From assembly GCA_003281625.1 (NCBI GenBank), contig QCBL01000001.1, positions 124,001-188,000 of the forward strand: a stretch of DNA of 64,000 nt, given 5' to 3'. The position numbers were made by a program, and so were the translations under genes. The notes under the pieces were generated by a model. It was not told the origin of the DNA, searched no databases, and worked only from the letters and a program-made list of their open reading frames with translations. Origin of the DNA: Prochlorococcus sp. AG-347-I04. GTDB taxonomy: Bacteria > Cyanobacteriota > Cyanobacteriia > PCC-6307 > Cyanobiaceae. This document shows, piece by piece, positions 24,053 to 33,900 of this stretch; the stretch's first letter is position 1, and every line of letters begins with the position of its first letter.

Positions 24053-24709
24053 ATGCAGAATGGCCTTATTAACCCTGGACCATTTACTGTATTTTTGGTT
24101 TTCAGCGCAGGACTTTTAACAAGTCTTGGACCATGCTCATTATCATTACTTCCAGTGACAATTGCTTATATAGGAGGAACAGAGAAAAATAAATTTAAAC
24201 TTATTAGTTTTTCAGGAGGAGTAGTTTTTTCGCTTGTTGCATTGGGGGCTGTGAGCGGATTCTTAGGTAAAATATATGGGCAAATTCCAGCTTATTACAC
24301 TTCGATTGTTGCCTTGATAGCAATAATAATGGGTTTAAATTTACTAGGAATTTTTAAGTTTCAGTTCCCTAATGGACCTGATCTAAAAAAAATAGAGGAC
24401 AAGATACCATCCCTCATAGCACCTTTTGCGATAGGTACTACTTTTGGACTAGCCTCTTCACCTTGCATTACTCCAGTTTTAGCAACTCTTCTAGCTTGGG
24501 TATCGCAAGCTAAAAATCCGATAATCTCAATTATTTTTTTATTTTTCTTTGGAATAGGCCAAGTAACTCCAATAATTATTGCGGGAGCCACAGCAGAAAA
24601 CTTAAGAAAATTTTTAGAGCTTAGAAAATTTAGTCAAATAATTCCTACTTTAAGTGGGATATTTTTAATAGCACTAGGATTATTAAATTTATTTTCAAAT
24701 TGGATTTAA
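24053..24709 (+). CDS. ccdA: Cytochrome c biogenesis protein CcdA
   Basis: This is a thiol-disulfide transporter with six hydrophobic helices. Its two conserved cysteines lie in LGPCSLSLLP and SSPCITPVLA. It carries reducing power across the thylakoid membrane for haem attachment to apocytochrome c. I chose the ATG at 24053 (MQNGLINPG, after a GGGTAA stretch); an in-frame TTG at 24014 would add 13 residues. It is followed with no gap by ccs1, the haem ligation partner, consistent with system II cytochrome c assembly. Confidence 0.9.
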   Translation: MQNGLINPGPFTVFLVFSAGLLTSLGPCSLSLLPVTIAYIGGTEKNKFKLISFSGGVVFSLVALGAVSGFLGKIYGQIPAYYTSIVALIAIIMGLNLLGIFKFQFPNGPDLKKIEDKIPSLIAPFAIGTTFGLASSPCITPVLATLLAWVSQAKNPIISIIFLFFFGIGQVTPIIIAGATAENLRKFLELRKFSQIIPTLSGIFLIALGLLNLFSNWI

Positions 24710-25996
24710 ATGATTATTTTTAAGAATCTAATTTTAAAAATATCAAGTTTAAGATTCGCAATATCACTGATAATCTTCATAGCTGTTGCCAGCGGCATAG
24801 GTACTTTTATACCTCAAGATAATAATAATAAATTTTATATTGACAATTTTGATAGAGCTCCCATTTTTGGATTTTTAGATGGAGAAAAAGTCTTAAAACT
24901 TCAATTGGATCATATATATACTAGCTTTTGGTTTTTATTTACATTAATTCTTCTTTGCATTTCTCTGGCAGCTTGTAGTTTCAGGAGGCAAATTCCTTCA
25001 TTAAAAGCTTCATTAAAATGGATTGAATATAAGAGCGAAAATAAATTTAACAAACTGCAATTAACTACAAGTCATCCAATCAATCAAGATGGAGAACATA
25101 TATCAAAAGTAGATTTATTACTTAAAAAAAAAGGATGGAAAACATACAAATTTAATAGTCATATTTCTGCAAGAAAGGGGTTAATTGGAAAAATCGGTCC
25201 TTTAGTTGTACATGTCGGATTAATAGTCTTACTTATAGGTTCAGCATATGGAAGTTTTACAAGTCAATCAAAAGAACAATATTTACTGCCTGGAGAAACT
25301 TTAGATCTTGTTAATGAGAGCACAAACTCAAAAGCCAATGTAAAATTAGTCGATTTTTCTATAGAACGTGAAAGTGATGGTGTGCCCAAACAATTTATTT
25401 CAAAATTAAATTTTTCTTCTGAAGATCTAAATTTAAATGAAATAAAAACAACCAAAGTTAATCACCCAATCAGGTTTAAAGGATTAACTATTTATCAAGC
25501 AGATTGGGCAATATCAAATGTTGTTTTAGAAATAGATAATATCCTTTATCAACTACAATTAAAGGAGATTACAGAAATCGGTAATCAAGTTTGGGGAGTT
25601 TTAGTTGAATTAGGATCGGAGACTAAAAAAAATTTCCTCTTAACAATAGATAATGAAAATGGTCCACTTAAAATTTCGAATATAGAAAATTTTTCCGGGA
25701 GTAATCTCTATATAAATGACGATCCTTTAGAAGTTAACTCTTCAAAAGTATCTCTAAAAAAAATAATCCCCAGCAGTGGACTAATAATTAAAAATGATCC
25801 CTCTATACCATTTATTTACTTTTCTTTTATCTTAATAATTTTTGGAACAATAATAAGTCTTATACCAACTAACCAATTATGGATTCTGGTAAATAAAGAA
25901 TCTCAAAAATTATCTATTGGAGGCCTTAGTAATAAAAATTTAGTTGGTTTTAAAAAAGAATTTTTTAAATTATCAGACGAAATAAAAAATTTTTAA
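24710..25996 (+). CDS. ccs1: Cytochrome c biogenesis protein Ccs1 (ResB/CcsB)
   Basis: This 428-residue ResB-family membrane protein has helices at about 8-27, 70-92 and 163-183 and a final one near 362-384. The N-terminal [20 protein letters not shown] and [19 protein letters not shown] (with a conserved His) are family features, and a large lumenal domain lies between helices three and four. With CcsA (not in this window) it ligates haem. The ATG directly abuts the ccdA stop, showing an operon. Its 3' end overlaps convergent queF by 4 bases. Confidence 0.92.
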   Translation: MIIFKNLILKISSLRFAISLIIFIAVASGIGTFIPQDNNNKFYIDNFDRAPIFGFLDGEKVLKLQLDHIYTSFWFLFTLILLCISLAACSFRRQIPSLKASLKWIEYKSENKFNKLQLTTSHPINQDGEHISKVDLLLKKKGWKTYKFNSHISARKGLIGKIGPLVVHVGLIVLLIGSAYGSFTSQSKEQYLLPGETLDLVNESTNSKANVKLVDFSIERESDGVPKQFISKLNFSSEDLNLNEIKTTKVNHPIRFKGLTIYQADWAISNVVLEIDNILYQLQLKEITEIGNQVWGVLVELGSETKKNFLLTIDNENGPLKISNIENFSGSNLYINDDPLEVNSSKVSLKKIIPSSGLIIKNDPSIPFIYFSFILIIFGTIISLIPTNQLWILVNKESQKLSIGGLSNKNLVGFKKEFFKLSDEIKNF

Positions 25997-26403
25997 TTTC
26001 TTTTCTGCCCACTAAAAATATCTAACTGCATAGAAACATTCCCTCTGGGGTTAAATGCAGCATTTAAATGTATCCAGTGAGGTGAACCTTCATTAACTAA
26101 ATCATCCATAATTCTATTCACAACTTCCTCATGTGATATTTTTATATCCCTAAAATTATTTATATAAAGCTTTAAAGACTTCAACTCATAGACTTTCAAA
26201 TTAGGTTGATAAACAATATTTAGCTTTGCAAAATCTGGATAACCAGAAAAGGGGCACTTACATGTAAATTCAGGTAACTGAATAGAAATTTCATAAATTC
26301 TTTTCTTATTTGGATTATCAAAACAAATTATTTTTGATTCTTCAATAATTCTTTCACCATATAGCGGTCTTTGAGTCGAATCTTCTAATTTAGCTGTACT
26401 CAT
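25993..26403 (-). CDS. queF: NADPH-dependent 7-cyano-7-deazaguanine reductase
   Basis: This 136-residue short-type QueF reduces preQ0 to preQ1 in queuosine synthesis. Cys50 in [12 protein letters not shown] is the nucleophile and Asp57 the acid. The [14 protein letters not shown] and FNPRGNVS segments follow as in the family. It stands alone, divergent from the small gene and glnB. An A/T-rich spacer with TATA-like stretches lies upstream. Confidence 0.94.
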   Translation of the reverse strand: MSTAKLEDSTQRPLYGERIIEESKIICFDNPNKKRIYEISIQLPEFTCKCPFSGYPDFAKLNIVYQPNLKVYELKSLKLYINNFRDIKISHEEVVNRIMDDLVNEGSPHWIHLNAAFNPRGNVSMQLDIFSGQKRN

Positions 26404-26525
26404 TTTAGTAGAACTTTTTTACTAAACCTATATAAAAACTATATATAAAGATATAAATTCGCAAAAGTATCAACAAATATAAGTATTACAATTGACTAAG
26501 TCAAAAGATGTTAAATTTTATTTTT

Positions 26526-26539
26526 GTATCAATAGTAAC
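26526..26539 (+). promoter_or_regulatory. Near-consensus NtcA-like site upstream of the glnB gene pair
   Basis: The sequence GTATCAATAGTAAC fits GTA-N8-TAC except for one base (AAC for TAC). A TTATAT/TATATG -10-like box begins 24 bases later (26563-26569) and the coding start is at 26592. NtcA controls glnB in other cyanobacteria. The match is imperfect and untested. Confidence 0.35.
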
Positions 26540-26591
26540 ATTCATAATGTCTGCCGAAAGGTTTATATGTGTTTAGTTCAATAAAAGATTA

Positions 26592-26837
26592 ATGGACATT
26601 TGCTTGATAACTATCGATAACAACTTAAATAAATCCCTTCAACCAAAAACTGCAAATGGAATGTTATGGCTTCAAACACACTTTGAAAATGATCAGTGGG
26701 AAGCGTTGTCAAATAGTACAGTAATAATTTCTGAAGAAAATTCCCATCTATTAATTGAAGACGCCAAAAATGCAGGCCTTAATGTTGAATGTTTTTCTGA
26801 TATTTCAATGTTGGATGTTTTCCCAAAAAACAATTAA
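26592..26837 (+). CDS. Small unknown protein upstream of glnB, 81 residues
   Basis: This is an acidic soluble protein with an alpha/beta pattern (MDICLITIDNN, STVIISEENSHLLIEDAKNA, GLNVECFSDIS). I do not recognise a family. It ends 24 bases before glnB on the same strand with no terminator between. The two are therefore likely one transcript, and the protein may relate to nitrogen signalling. That link is inferred from position alone. Confidence 0.75.
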   Translation: MDICLITIDNNLNKSLQPKTANGMLWLQTHFENDQWEALSNSTVIISEENSHLLIEDAKNAGLNVECFSDISMLDVFPKNN

Positions 26838-27201
<364 letters not shown>

Positions 27202-27217
<16 letters not shown>

Positions 27218-28014
27218 ACTAAATTTTGTATATATTCACTATTAATACATTTATTTGATTGACTTCCTAAGGTCATCCAAGCTAGATATTCATGATTCCC
27301 TGCAGGACCTACCAGCGGAGAAGCTATCAAATTCTTTATATTCCATTGGAAATTCTTAGCAGCATAGATAACAGACTCTATAGCCTCAATATGGAATCTA
27401 GGATTGCGAACAACACCTCCCTTACTGACTTTATCTTTACCTACCTCAAATTGGGGTTTAATTAAAAATATTCCCTCAATACAATCACCTTCTAATAAAT
27501 TACCAATAGATTTAAAAACTAACTTTAATGAAATAAAAGACAAATCAGCAACAACAAAATTTGGTAATTCATTACTTCTAGATAAAAGATCATTTGGTTT
27601 TAAATTTCGAATATTAGTTCGTTCAAAAAGTATAACTTTTGGGTTATTTCTAATCTTCCATGCAGTTTGTCCATAACCAACATCTATCCCATAAACTAAC
27701 TTTGCGCCTTGTTGCAATAAGCAATCAGTAAATCCCCCAGTAGAGATTCCTGCGTCAATACATATTTTGTCTTTTACTTTAATTTCAAGTTTTTTAAATG
27801 CCTCCAATAATTTTTCGCCGCCCCTTGATACAAACATAGGCGTGGAATCAATAAAAAACTCAGATCCAATTAATACTTGTTGTCCAGGTTTATCCAATAC
27901 TTTCCCATTGATATCTCTAACCTTGCCCGCAAGAATTAAACCTTGGGCTTTTTGACGAGTTTCACATAAACCTTTATTTACAAGATAAAGATCTAATCTA
28001 CTTTTTTTAATCAT
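27202..28014 (-). CDS. tlyA: TlyA-family RNA methyltransferase
   Basis: This 270-residue protein has an N-terminal S4 RNA-binding domain (residues 1-60, SRLDLYLVNKGLCETRQKAQ). An FtsJ-like SAM-dependent methyltransferase fold follows, with motif I DAGISTGGFTDCLLQQGAK near residue 85. In mycobacteria TlyA 2'-O-methylates 16S and 23S rRNA; hemolysin is a historical name. It converges with glnB and leaves one base between stops. Confidence 0.88.
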
Positions 28015-28295
28015 ATATTAATCAATAAAAAAAGACTGAATAATGAACTTCTATAAGATTAAGATCCAAATTCTTTAATACCTTTCAATTTTAAATAAGA
28101 ACTAAAAAATTACCCATGATTAACGAAGGAATATATGCAAACATTTTTATTTTTAAGCTTTCTTTATTAGCCAGAGAACTGTTACATAGGAGAATAATAA
28201 TCAGTCAAATATGTTCAATGGCAAGTACATCTTTAAAGGTATAGGGCAATAATTCGATTTTGTTATAAAGTTTAAATTGATAATAAATAAAAATT

Positions 28296-29591
28296 GTGAT
28301 CGAGCGTTACACGTTACCCGAAATGGGGAAAATCTGGACTGAAAGCGCAAAATTCCAGAGTTGGCTTAAGGTTGAAATAGCTGCATGTGAAGCAAATTTT
28401 TCCCTCGGAAAAATCCCTAAGAATGCCATGAAAGAGATACGTTCAAATGCAAAGTTTGATGAATCTAGAATTACAGAAATTGAGAAAGAAGTTAAACATG
28501 ATGTCATAGCATTTCTTACAAGCGTTAATGAATTTGTAGGAGATTCAGGAAGATACATACATGTTGGTATGACCAGTAGTGATGTACTTGATACTGGCTT
28601 ATCTCTTCAGTTAGTAAATTCTTGCGAATTGTTATTAGAAGAAATTGAGAACCTAGAAAATGAGGTCAGATTATTAGCAAGGAAGCATAAAAATACATTA
28701 ATGATTGGCAGATCTCATGCAATTCATGGGGAGCCAATTTCCTTCGGTTTTAAACTTGCTGGATGGTTAGCAGAAATAATAAGGAACAAAAAAAGATTGT
28801 TAACTCTGAAAGATTCTGTAGCAATTGGACAAATAAGTGGTGCAATGGGAACTTACGCTAATACGAATCCTAAAGTAGAACAAATAACTTGTGATTTACT
28901 CGGCTTAAAACCTGATACAGCAAGTACGCAGGTTATATCCAGAGACAGACATGCAGAATATGTGCAAACTATTGCACTAGTTGGCGCTTCTTTAGATAGA
29001 TTCGCAACTGAAATAAGAAATTTACAAAGAACAGATGTTTTAGAAGTTGAGGAGGGCTTTACAAAAGGCCAAAAAGGAAGTTCTGCCATGCCTCATAAAA
29101 GAAATCCTATTCGAAGTGAAAGAGTAAGTGGTTTAGCAAGAATTTTGAGGAGTTACGTCTTAACAGCACTTGAAAATGTTCCACTTTGGCACGAAAGAGA
29201 TATAAGCCATAGTTCAAATGAACGTATCATGCTACCTGACGTATCAATCTGCTTGCATTTTATGCTCAGGGAAATGCAAGATATAGTAAGCAATTTAGAA
29301 GTTTATCCACAAAATATGCTCAAAAACTTAAATATATATGGTGGTGTAATCTTTAGTCAGAAAGTTTTACTTTTGCTTGTAGAGAAGGGCTTGTCTAGAG
29401 AAAAAGCTTATAGCTTAGTACAAAAAAATGCGCATCAGGCCTGGAATACTCAAAATGGGAATTTCAAACAAAATATAGAGAGAGATAATGAAATTATGAA
29501 TTTTATTGATCAAAGTGACTTAGAAGAATGTTTTAATCCTTCAATTCATCTTAATAATTTAAGTGTAATATGGGAGAAGTTAGGTATCTAG
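28296..29591 (+). CDS. purB: Adenylosuccinate lyase
   Basis: This 431-residue enzyme cleaves SAICAR and adenylosuccinate in purine synthesis. The fumarase/aspartase superfamily signature GSSAMPHKRNP is at about 261-271. The catalytic His lies in GRSHAIHGEP near 145, and TSSDVLDTGL is near 92. The start is GTG at 28296, giving the canonical MIERYTLPEMG. The 281-base upstream gap holds no convincing gene. fumC, a paralogous superfamily member, follows 48 bases later. Confidence 0.97.
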   Translation: MIERYTLPEMGKIWTESAKFQSWLKVEIAACEANFSLGKIPKNAMKEIRSNAKFDESRITEIEKEVKHDVIAFLTSVNEFVGDSGRYIHVGMTSSDVLDTGLSLQLVNSCELLLEEIENLENEVRLLARKHKNTLMIGRSHAIHGEPISFGFKLAGWLAEIIRNKKRLLTLKDSVAIGQISGAMGTYANTNPKVEQITCDLLGLKPDTASTQVISRDRHAEYVQTIALVGASLDRFATEIRNLQRTDVLEVEEGFTKGQKGSSAMPHKRNPIRSERVSGLARILRSYVLTALENVPLWHERDISHSSNERIMLPDVSICLHFMLREMQDIVSNLEVYPQNMLKNLNIYGGVIFSQKVLLLLVEKGLSREKAYSLVQKNAHQAWNTQNGNFKQNIERDNEIMNFIDQSDLEECFNPSIHLNNLSVIWEKLGI

Positions 29592-29596
29592 GATTA

Positions 29597-29632
29597 CTGA
29601 AAACCTTATCTAAGTTAAACCAGTGTTTTCAG
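29597..29632 (+). promoter_or_regulatory. Hairpin between purB and fumC reaching the fumC ribosome-binding site
   Basis: CTGAAAAC (29597-29604) pairs with GTTTTCAG (29625-29632), with a small inner CTTA-TC-TAAG hairpin in the loop. The right arm ends at the AGAGGA Shine-Dalgarno of fumC (29631-29636). It has no U run after it, so it may tune fumC translation rather than terminate. Confidence 0.45.
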
Positions 29633-29639
29633 AGGAATA

Positions 29640-31025
29640 ATGACCAAAAACTTTAGGATTGAAAAAGATAGTATGGGAACAATAGAGGTTCCCATGGAAG
29701 CTTTGTGGGGTGCTCAAACACAAAGATCGATAATAAATTTTTCTATTGGAGAAGAATTAATTCCAATTGAGTTAATTTATTCACTGACCCTCATAAAAAA
29801 AGCTGCTTCAATTGCGAATTTCAATTTAGGTTTAATAGATAAAAAGAAAAAAGATTTAATTGTAGAGGCATGTAAGGAAATACTTCATGGGCTTCACGAT
29901 TCACAGTTTCCCTTAAAGGTTTGGCAAACAGGTAGTGGTACGCAAACAAATATGAATGTTAATGAGGTAATTTCAAATATTGCAGCTTTAAAAACTAATT
30001 CAGAGCTTGGTAGTCATCAACCAATTCATCCGAATGATGATGTAAATAAATCTCAGTCAACTAATGACACTTTTCCTGCTGCTATTCAAATATCTGTAGT
30101 TAATGAAGTAATCAAAAATTTAGTTCCAACGATCAGAGAACTTACTAAGGTCCTTGATAAAAAAAGTGAAGAATGGAAAGACCTTATAAAGATAGGAAGA
30201 ACCCATTTTCAAGATGCAGTTCCCCTTACTTTTGGGCAAGAAATATCAGGATGGTCAGAGCAACTTAAAGATGCTGAGAATGCAATTATTATGAGTCTGA
30301 ATGAATTGTATTTCTTACCTCTGGGAGGAACTGCGGTTGGTACAGGGATTAATTGCCCAAAAGGATTTTGTGAAGAGTCTATAAAATCAATTTCCGACGA
30401 TACTAATCTAATGTTCTATAAATCAAAAAATAATTTTTCTATCATGGCCTCGCATGATCGTCTTGCTCAAGTAATGAGTCAGATAAAAATATTAGCGGGT
30501 GCATTATTTAAAATTTCAAATGATATAAAAATTCTATCTTCTGGTCCAAGATCAGGAATATATGAACTAATTATTCCTCAAAATGAACCTGGAAGTTCTA
30601 TTATGCCGGGTAAAGTGAATCCAACTCAATGCGAAGCCTTATCAATGGTTTGTACACAGATAATGGGTCTTGAATATGCAGTCTCAATGGCAAATTCTAG
30701 CGGCACTTTACAAATGAATGAATATAAGCCTCTTATTGGATTTAATATTCTCACAAGTTTAAAATTGCTTAAAAATGTAATAGAAAACTTCAGAATAAAA
30801 TTAGTTGATGGGATGGAACCTAATCAAAAGAGAATGAAGTTAAATTTAGAAAATTCACTAATGTTGATTACAGCCATAGTCCCAAAAGTTGGTTATGAAA
30901 AAGCAGCTGAAATTGCAAACCTTGCCTTCAAAGAATCATTAAATTTAAAAGAGGCGACAATTAAATTAGGTTTTTTAAACGAAGATGAATTTGATGAAGC
31001 AATGAATATCAATTCAATGATTTGA
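29640..31025 (+). CDS. fumC: Class II fumarate hydratase
   Basis: This 461-residue homotetrameric, iron-independent fumarase interconverts fumarate and malate. GSSIMPGKVNPTQCEA begins near residue 318, the active-site GRTHFQDAVPLTFGQE is near 187, and TGSGTQTNMNVNEV near 98. It probably removes fumarate released by purB and argininosuccinate lyase in a cell with an incomplete or modified TCA cycle. That role is inference. A good AGAGGA ribosome site precedes the ATG. Confidence 0.96.
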   Translation: MTKNFRIEKDSMGTIEVPMEALWGAQTQRSIINFSIGEELIPIELIYSLTLIKKAASIANFNLGLIDKKKKDLIVEACKEILHGLHDSQFPLKVWQTGSGTQTNMNVNEVISNIAALKTNSELGSHQPIHPNDDVNKSQSTNDTFPAAIQISVVNEVIKNLVPTIRELTKVLDKKSEEWKDLIKIGRTHFQDAVPLTFGQEISGWSEQLKDAENAIIMSLNELYFLPLGGTAVGTGINCPKGFCEESIKSISDDTNLMFYKSKNNFSIMASHDRLAQVMSQIKILAGALFKISNDIKILSSGPRSGIYELIIPQNEPGSSIMPGKVNPTQCEALSMVCTQIMGLEYAVSMANSSGTLQMNEYKPLIGFNILTSLKLLKNVIENFRIKLVDGMEPNQKRMKLNLENSLMLITAIVPKVGYEKAAEIANLAFKESLNLKEATIKLGFLNEDEFDEAMNINSMI

Positions 31026-31034
31026 TTAAAAAAT

Positions 31035-33761
31035 TTAAAAATTATTGTCAATTCTTTTTGTTGCAGGATTAATATCTACAGAGACTTTCATAAGATCATT
31101 AGATTCAGAAACAGGAAAACGATTAATAGCTTTTAATGCTATCTTAGCTTTGCTTTTTAATTTATTACTAACACCAATACAGTATTGGACTTGAGAAAGT
31201 ACATCAATTGATCTTCTAATAATCCTCACTAAATCACCTTCGTCTAATGAAGTATTAAAAACTAAATCTTTCCATTTTTTTCCTCTTGCCCATTCAGAAA
31301 TAATTCCAGTCAACTCTGTTTCTAAATAGATAGGAATTTCAATATGAAACTTATTTTGTTGAAAAGAGACTAATTTTCTTAAACCATCTAATTCATTAAA
31401 AACATCTATTACCTTTAAAGAAGGCTTGAAATTACACCAAAGATTAGGCCTCCTTACATCAACACATATAGCTTGAATAATTGCAGCTAACTCAGGAGGA
31501 TCTAAATCGTCTAAATAACCACTAACTAAAACAAGACCAATCCATAATTCATTTTCACTTCTTATTGCACCAACTGTTTGTCCAACTTCTGTCAATTCCA
31601 AATCATTTAAACAACCAAAATGATTCAAAATTTTAATCAAATCAGTAAAAGTTCTCCAGTTATGATTTTCTTTATCCTCAAGAAGTTTTTTTCTAATATT
31701 TATTTCTTGTTCAACATCAATAATTCTTTTTCTATATTTCTTTAATTTCTTGGAGTCTCCAAATCTGTGTGCAGGATGATCAGTAATTGTTTCTTCTAAA
31801 TTATTAATTTGTTGCTTTTGTGCCAAAACTTCCGTTGTCAAATCATATTGTGGAGTTTGTAAATCATTTTTTTTAGAAACTGCTAAAATTCGATCCGCAT
31901 AACACTGCGACATATCATCTCCCCTAAATACCTCTCCAGAGAAATACATCTTTGGCACTTCAATTCCTAAAACATCAATTGCATCCAAATCATTAAAAAT
32001 ACTTACTATGTATGAGGGTTTTATAAGAATAAATAAATTATCAATTGTCAAACACAATAAATTCTTAATTTTTTGGGATTCATATATTTTCTTACAAATT
32101 AATCCTGGAACAATTTTTCTTTTTATTTGGGGAGCTTTTATTGAAATTAAGCTTCCATCTTTAATATATGGAAGTGCATTGGTTATCTCTTCTGATAATT
32201 TTTCTGCTGATTGTTTTTCTAAAATTTTCAAGAGTCTTCTCTCTTCTTTAAGACGATTTTTTAACTTTTCGTATTCATCAAAATCTTTCCATGAAACATT
32301 AGATGTAATTTTTTTTAACTCAATTAAATCCTTATCTAAATTTTCAAGAATTATATTCTCACCTGATGATTCACCTAAATATAAAAAACTACCAAAACTT
32401 CTTTTAATTAATTCTTTAGACTTCTCTAAAGTATAACTTTGCAAAAGATTAAGTACCATTCCATAGCTTGGAGTGAATTGACTTTCTAAAGCATTTGGTT
32501 TACTTATAGCCAGTGCACTTGCTTCTTTGGCACCTTCGAATCTTGTTTGTAATGTAACAACATATCCTTGGGTATCTTTTCCTCTTCTTCCAGCTCTTCC
32601 TGACATTTGCAAAAATTCACTGCTAAATAATAATCTATGACCATCTTCTGTCCTTTTTGATAAAGAAGATATAACAGTTGTTCTTGCGGGCATATTTATT
32701 CCTGCAGCAAGAGTTTCAGTTGCAAAAACAACTTTTATTAAACCTTGCAGAAATAATTCCTCAACCAATTCTTTCCATGCAGGCAATAATCCAGCATGAT
32801 GAGATGCAATGCCGCGTTTTAATGCCTCGCATTGAGATTTATCTTTAATTGCTTCCTGATTATTTTTAAGATAAACATCTAATTTTTGGGATATCATACT
32901 TGCTTCTGAATAACTTACTAAAGTTAAATCTTTAATATTCTCAATAGCCTTATCACATCCTCTTCTACTAAAAATAAAATAAATAGCTGGCAACATATTT
33001 CGCTCGGCTAGTTTCGAGATCACAAATCCAATTGAGGGAGACTTTGGTTGCATTATCCTGCCCACTTTTCCTCTTATTTTCTGCCCTTTAGGAGCTCTCC
33101 AAATCTTACAGTTTGGATGAATTCCATTACCCTTATTATTTAAAAGTGGATGGAGGCCTTTAACACTACAAAAAATAAAATCAAGCGGGACTGGTCTCTT
33201 ATCACTATTAATTAGTACTGTGGGCCCATGAACTTTTTCTATCCAATTTTGCAATTTATCTGCATTGGCTATTGTTGCTGATAAAGCTATTATTTGAGTT
33301 CTAGTAGGGCAATGGATTATAGTTTCTTCCCAAACTGTACCTCTTTGGGGGTCATTCATATAATGACATTCATCAAGAATTACAGATTCTAAATTTTCTA
33401 AGGGATCATCAAATTCATCAAATTCGCCATAAAGCATGTTCCTAAAAATCTCCGTCGTCATGACTAAGATTGGTGCTTCTCTATTTATGCTTATATCCCC
33501 AGTTAAAAGACCAACTTTATTCTCACCATATTGTTTAGCAAAATCTCTAAACTTTTGGTTTGATAAAGCCTTTAAAGGTGTTGTATAAAAAACTCTGCTG
33601 TCATGAGATAAACCTCTATATATAGCAAATTCACCTATCAATGTTTTACCAGAACCTGTTGGTGCTGTTAAAACAACAGAATTCCCGCTATTAATAGCTT
33701 GTATTGCTTCTAATTGGAAATCATCTAGCGGAAAAGGGAAATATTCCTCTAAATTAAGCAA
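31035..33761 (-). CDS. Ski2/Mtr4-like DExH RNA helicase
   Basis: This 908-residue superfamily 2 helicase has Walker A APTGSGKT at 33-40, TPLKALSNQK at 61-70, DECH at 130-133, SATIAN near 165, ATETLAAGINMPA near 350 and QMSGRAGRRG near 385. The long C-terminal part lacks a recognisable accessory domain by eye but fits the Ski2-like helical region. The nearest characterised relative is the chloroplast helicase ISE2, involved in plastid RNA processing, so an RNA maturation or decay role is likely. It is divergent from bioF across 139 bases. Confidence 0.88.
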   Translation of the reverse strand: MLNLEEYFPFPLDDFQLEAIQAINSGNSVVLTAPTGSGKTLIGEFAIYRGLSHDSRVFYTTPLKALSNQKFRDFAKQYGENKVGLLTGDISINREAPILVMTTEIFRNMLYGEFDEFDDPLENLESVILDECHYMNDPQRGTVWEETIIHCPTRTQIIALSATIANADKLQNWIEKVHGPTVLINSDKRPVPLDFIFCSVKGLHPLLNNKGNGIHPNCKIWRAPKGQKIRGKVGRIMQPKSPSIGFVISKLAERNMLPAIYFIFSRRGCDKAIENIKDLTLVSYSEASMISQKLDVYLKNNQEAIKDKSQCEALKRGIASHHAGLLPAWKELVEELFLQGLIKVVFATETLAAGINMPARTTVISSLSKRTEDGHRLLFSSEFLQMSGRAGRRGKDTQGYVVTLQTRFEGAKEASALAISKPNALESQFTPSYGMVLNLLQSYTLEKSKELIKRSFGSFLYLGESSGENIILENLDKDLIELKKITSNVSWKDFDEYEKLKNRLKEERRLLKILEKQSAEKLSEEITNALPYIKDGSLISIKAPQIKRKIVPGLICKKIYESQKIKNLLCLTIDNLFILIKPSYIVSIFNDLDAIDVLGIEVPKMYFSGEVFRGDDMSQCYADRILAVSKKNDLQTPQYDLTTEVLAQKQQINNLEETITDHPAHRFGDSKKLKKYRKRIIDVEQEINIRKKLLEDKENHNWRTFTDLIKILNHFGCLNDLELTEVGQTVGAIRSENELWIGLVLVSGYLDDLDPPELAAIIQAICVDVRRPNLWCNFKPSLKVIDVFNELDGLRKLVSFQQNKFHIEIPIYLETELTGIISEWARGKKWKDLVFNTSLDEGDLVRIIRRSIDVLSQVQYCIGVSNKLKSKAKIALKAINRFPVSESNDLMKVSVDINPATKRIDNNF

Positions 33762-33900
33762 TAATTGTGATTGAAGAGAGGATGAGTTAACTTCTTAATA
33801 TATGATCTATATAGATATTAATAAACAAAAAATACCTTGCAAACTTTAATAGTAAATCTAAATCTTTTTAATTAAATCCACTATATTTTATTTTGCCAAA

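Noticed and set aside
28116..28244. A 42-codon plus-strand frame upstream of purB
   Set aside because: It has no convincing ribosome site and a composition like the surrounding AT-rich gap. I treat the 28015-28295 gap as purB leader and promoter with nothing else supported.
33762..33900. BirA-type operator or biotin switch before bioF
   Set aside because: Only a short ATCTATATAGAT palindrome is present (33805-33816); no match to the BirA TTGTAAAC/GGTTTACAA arms.
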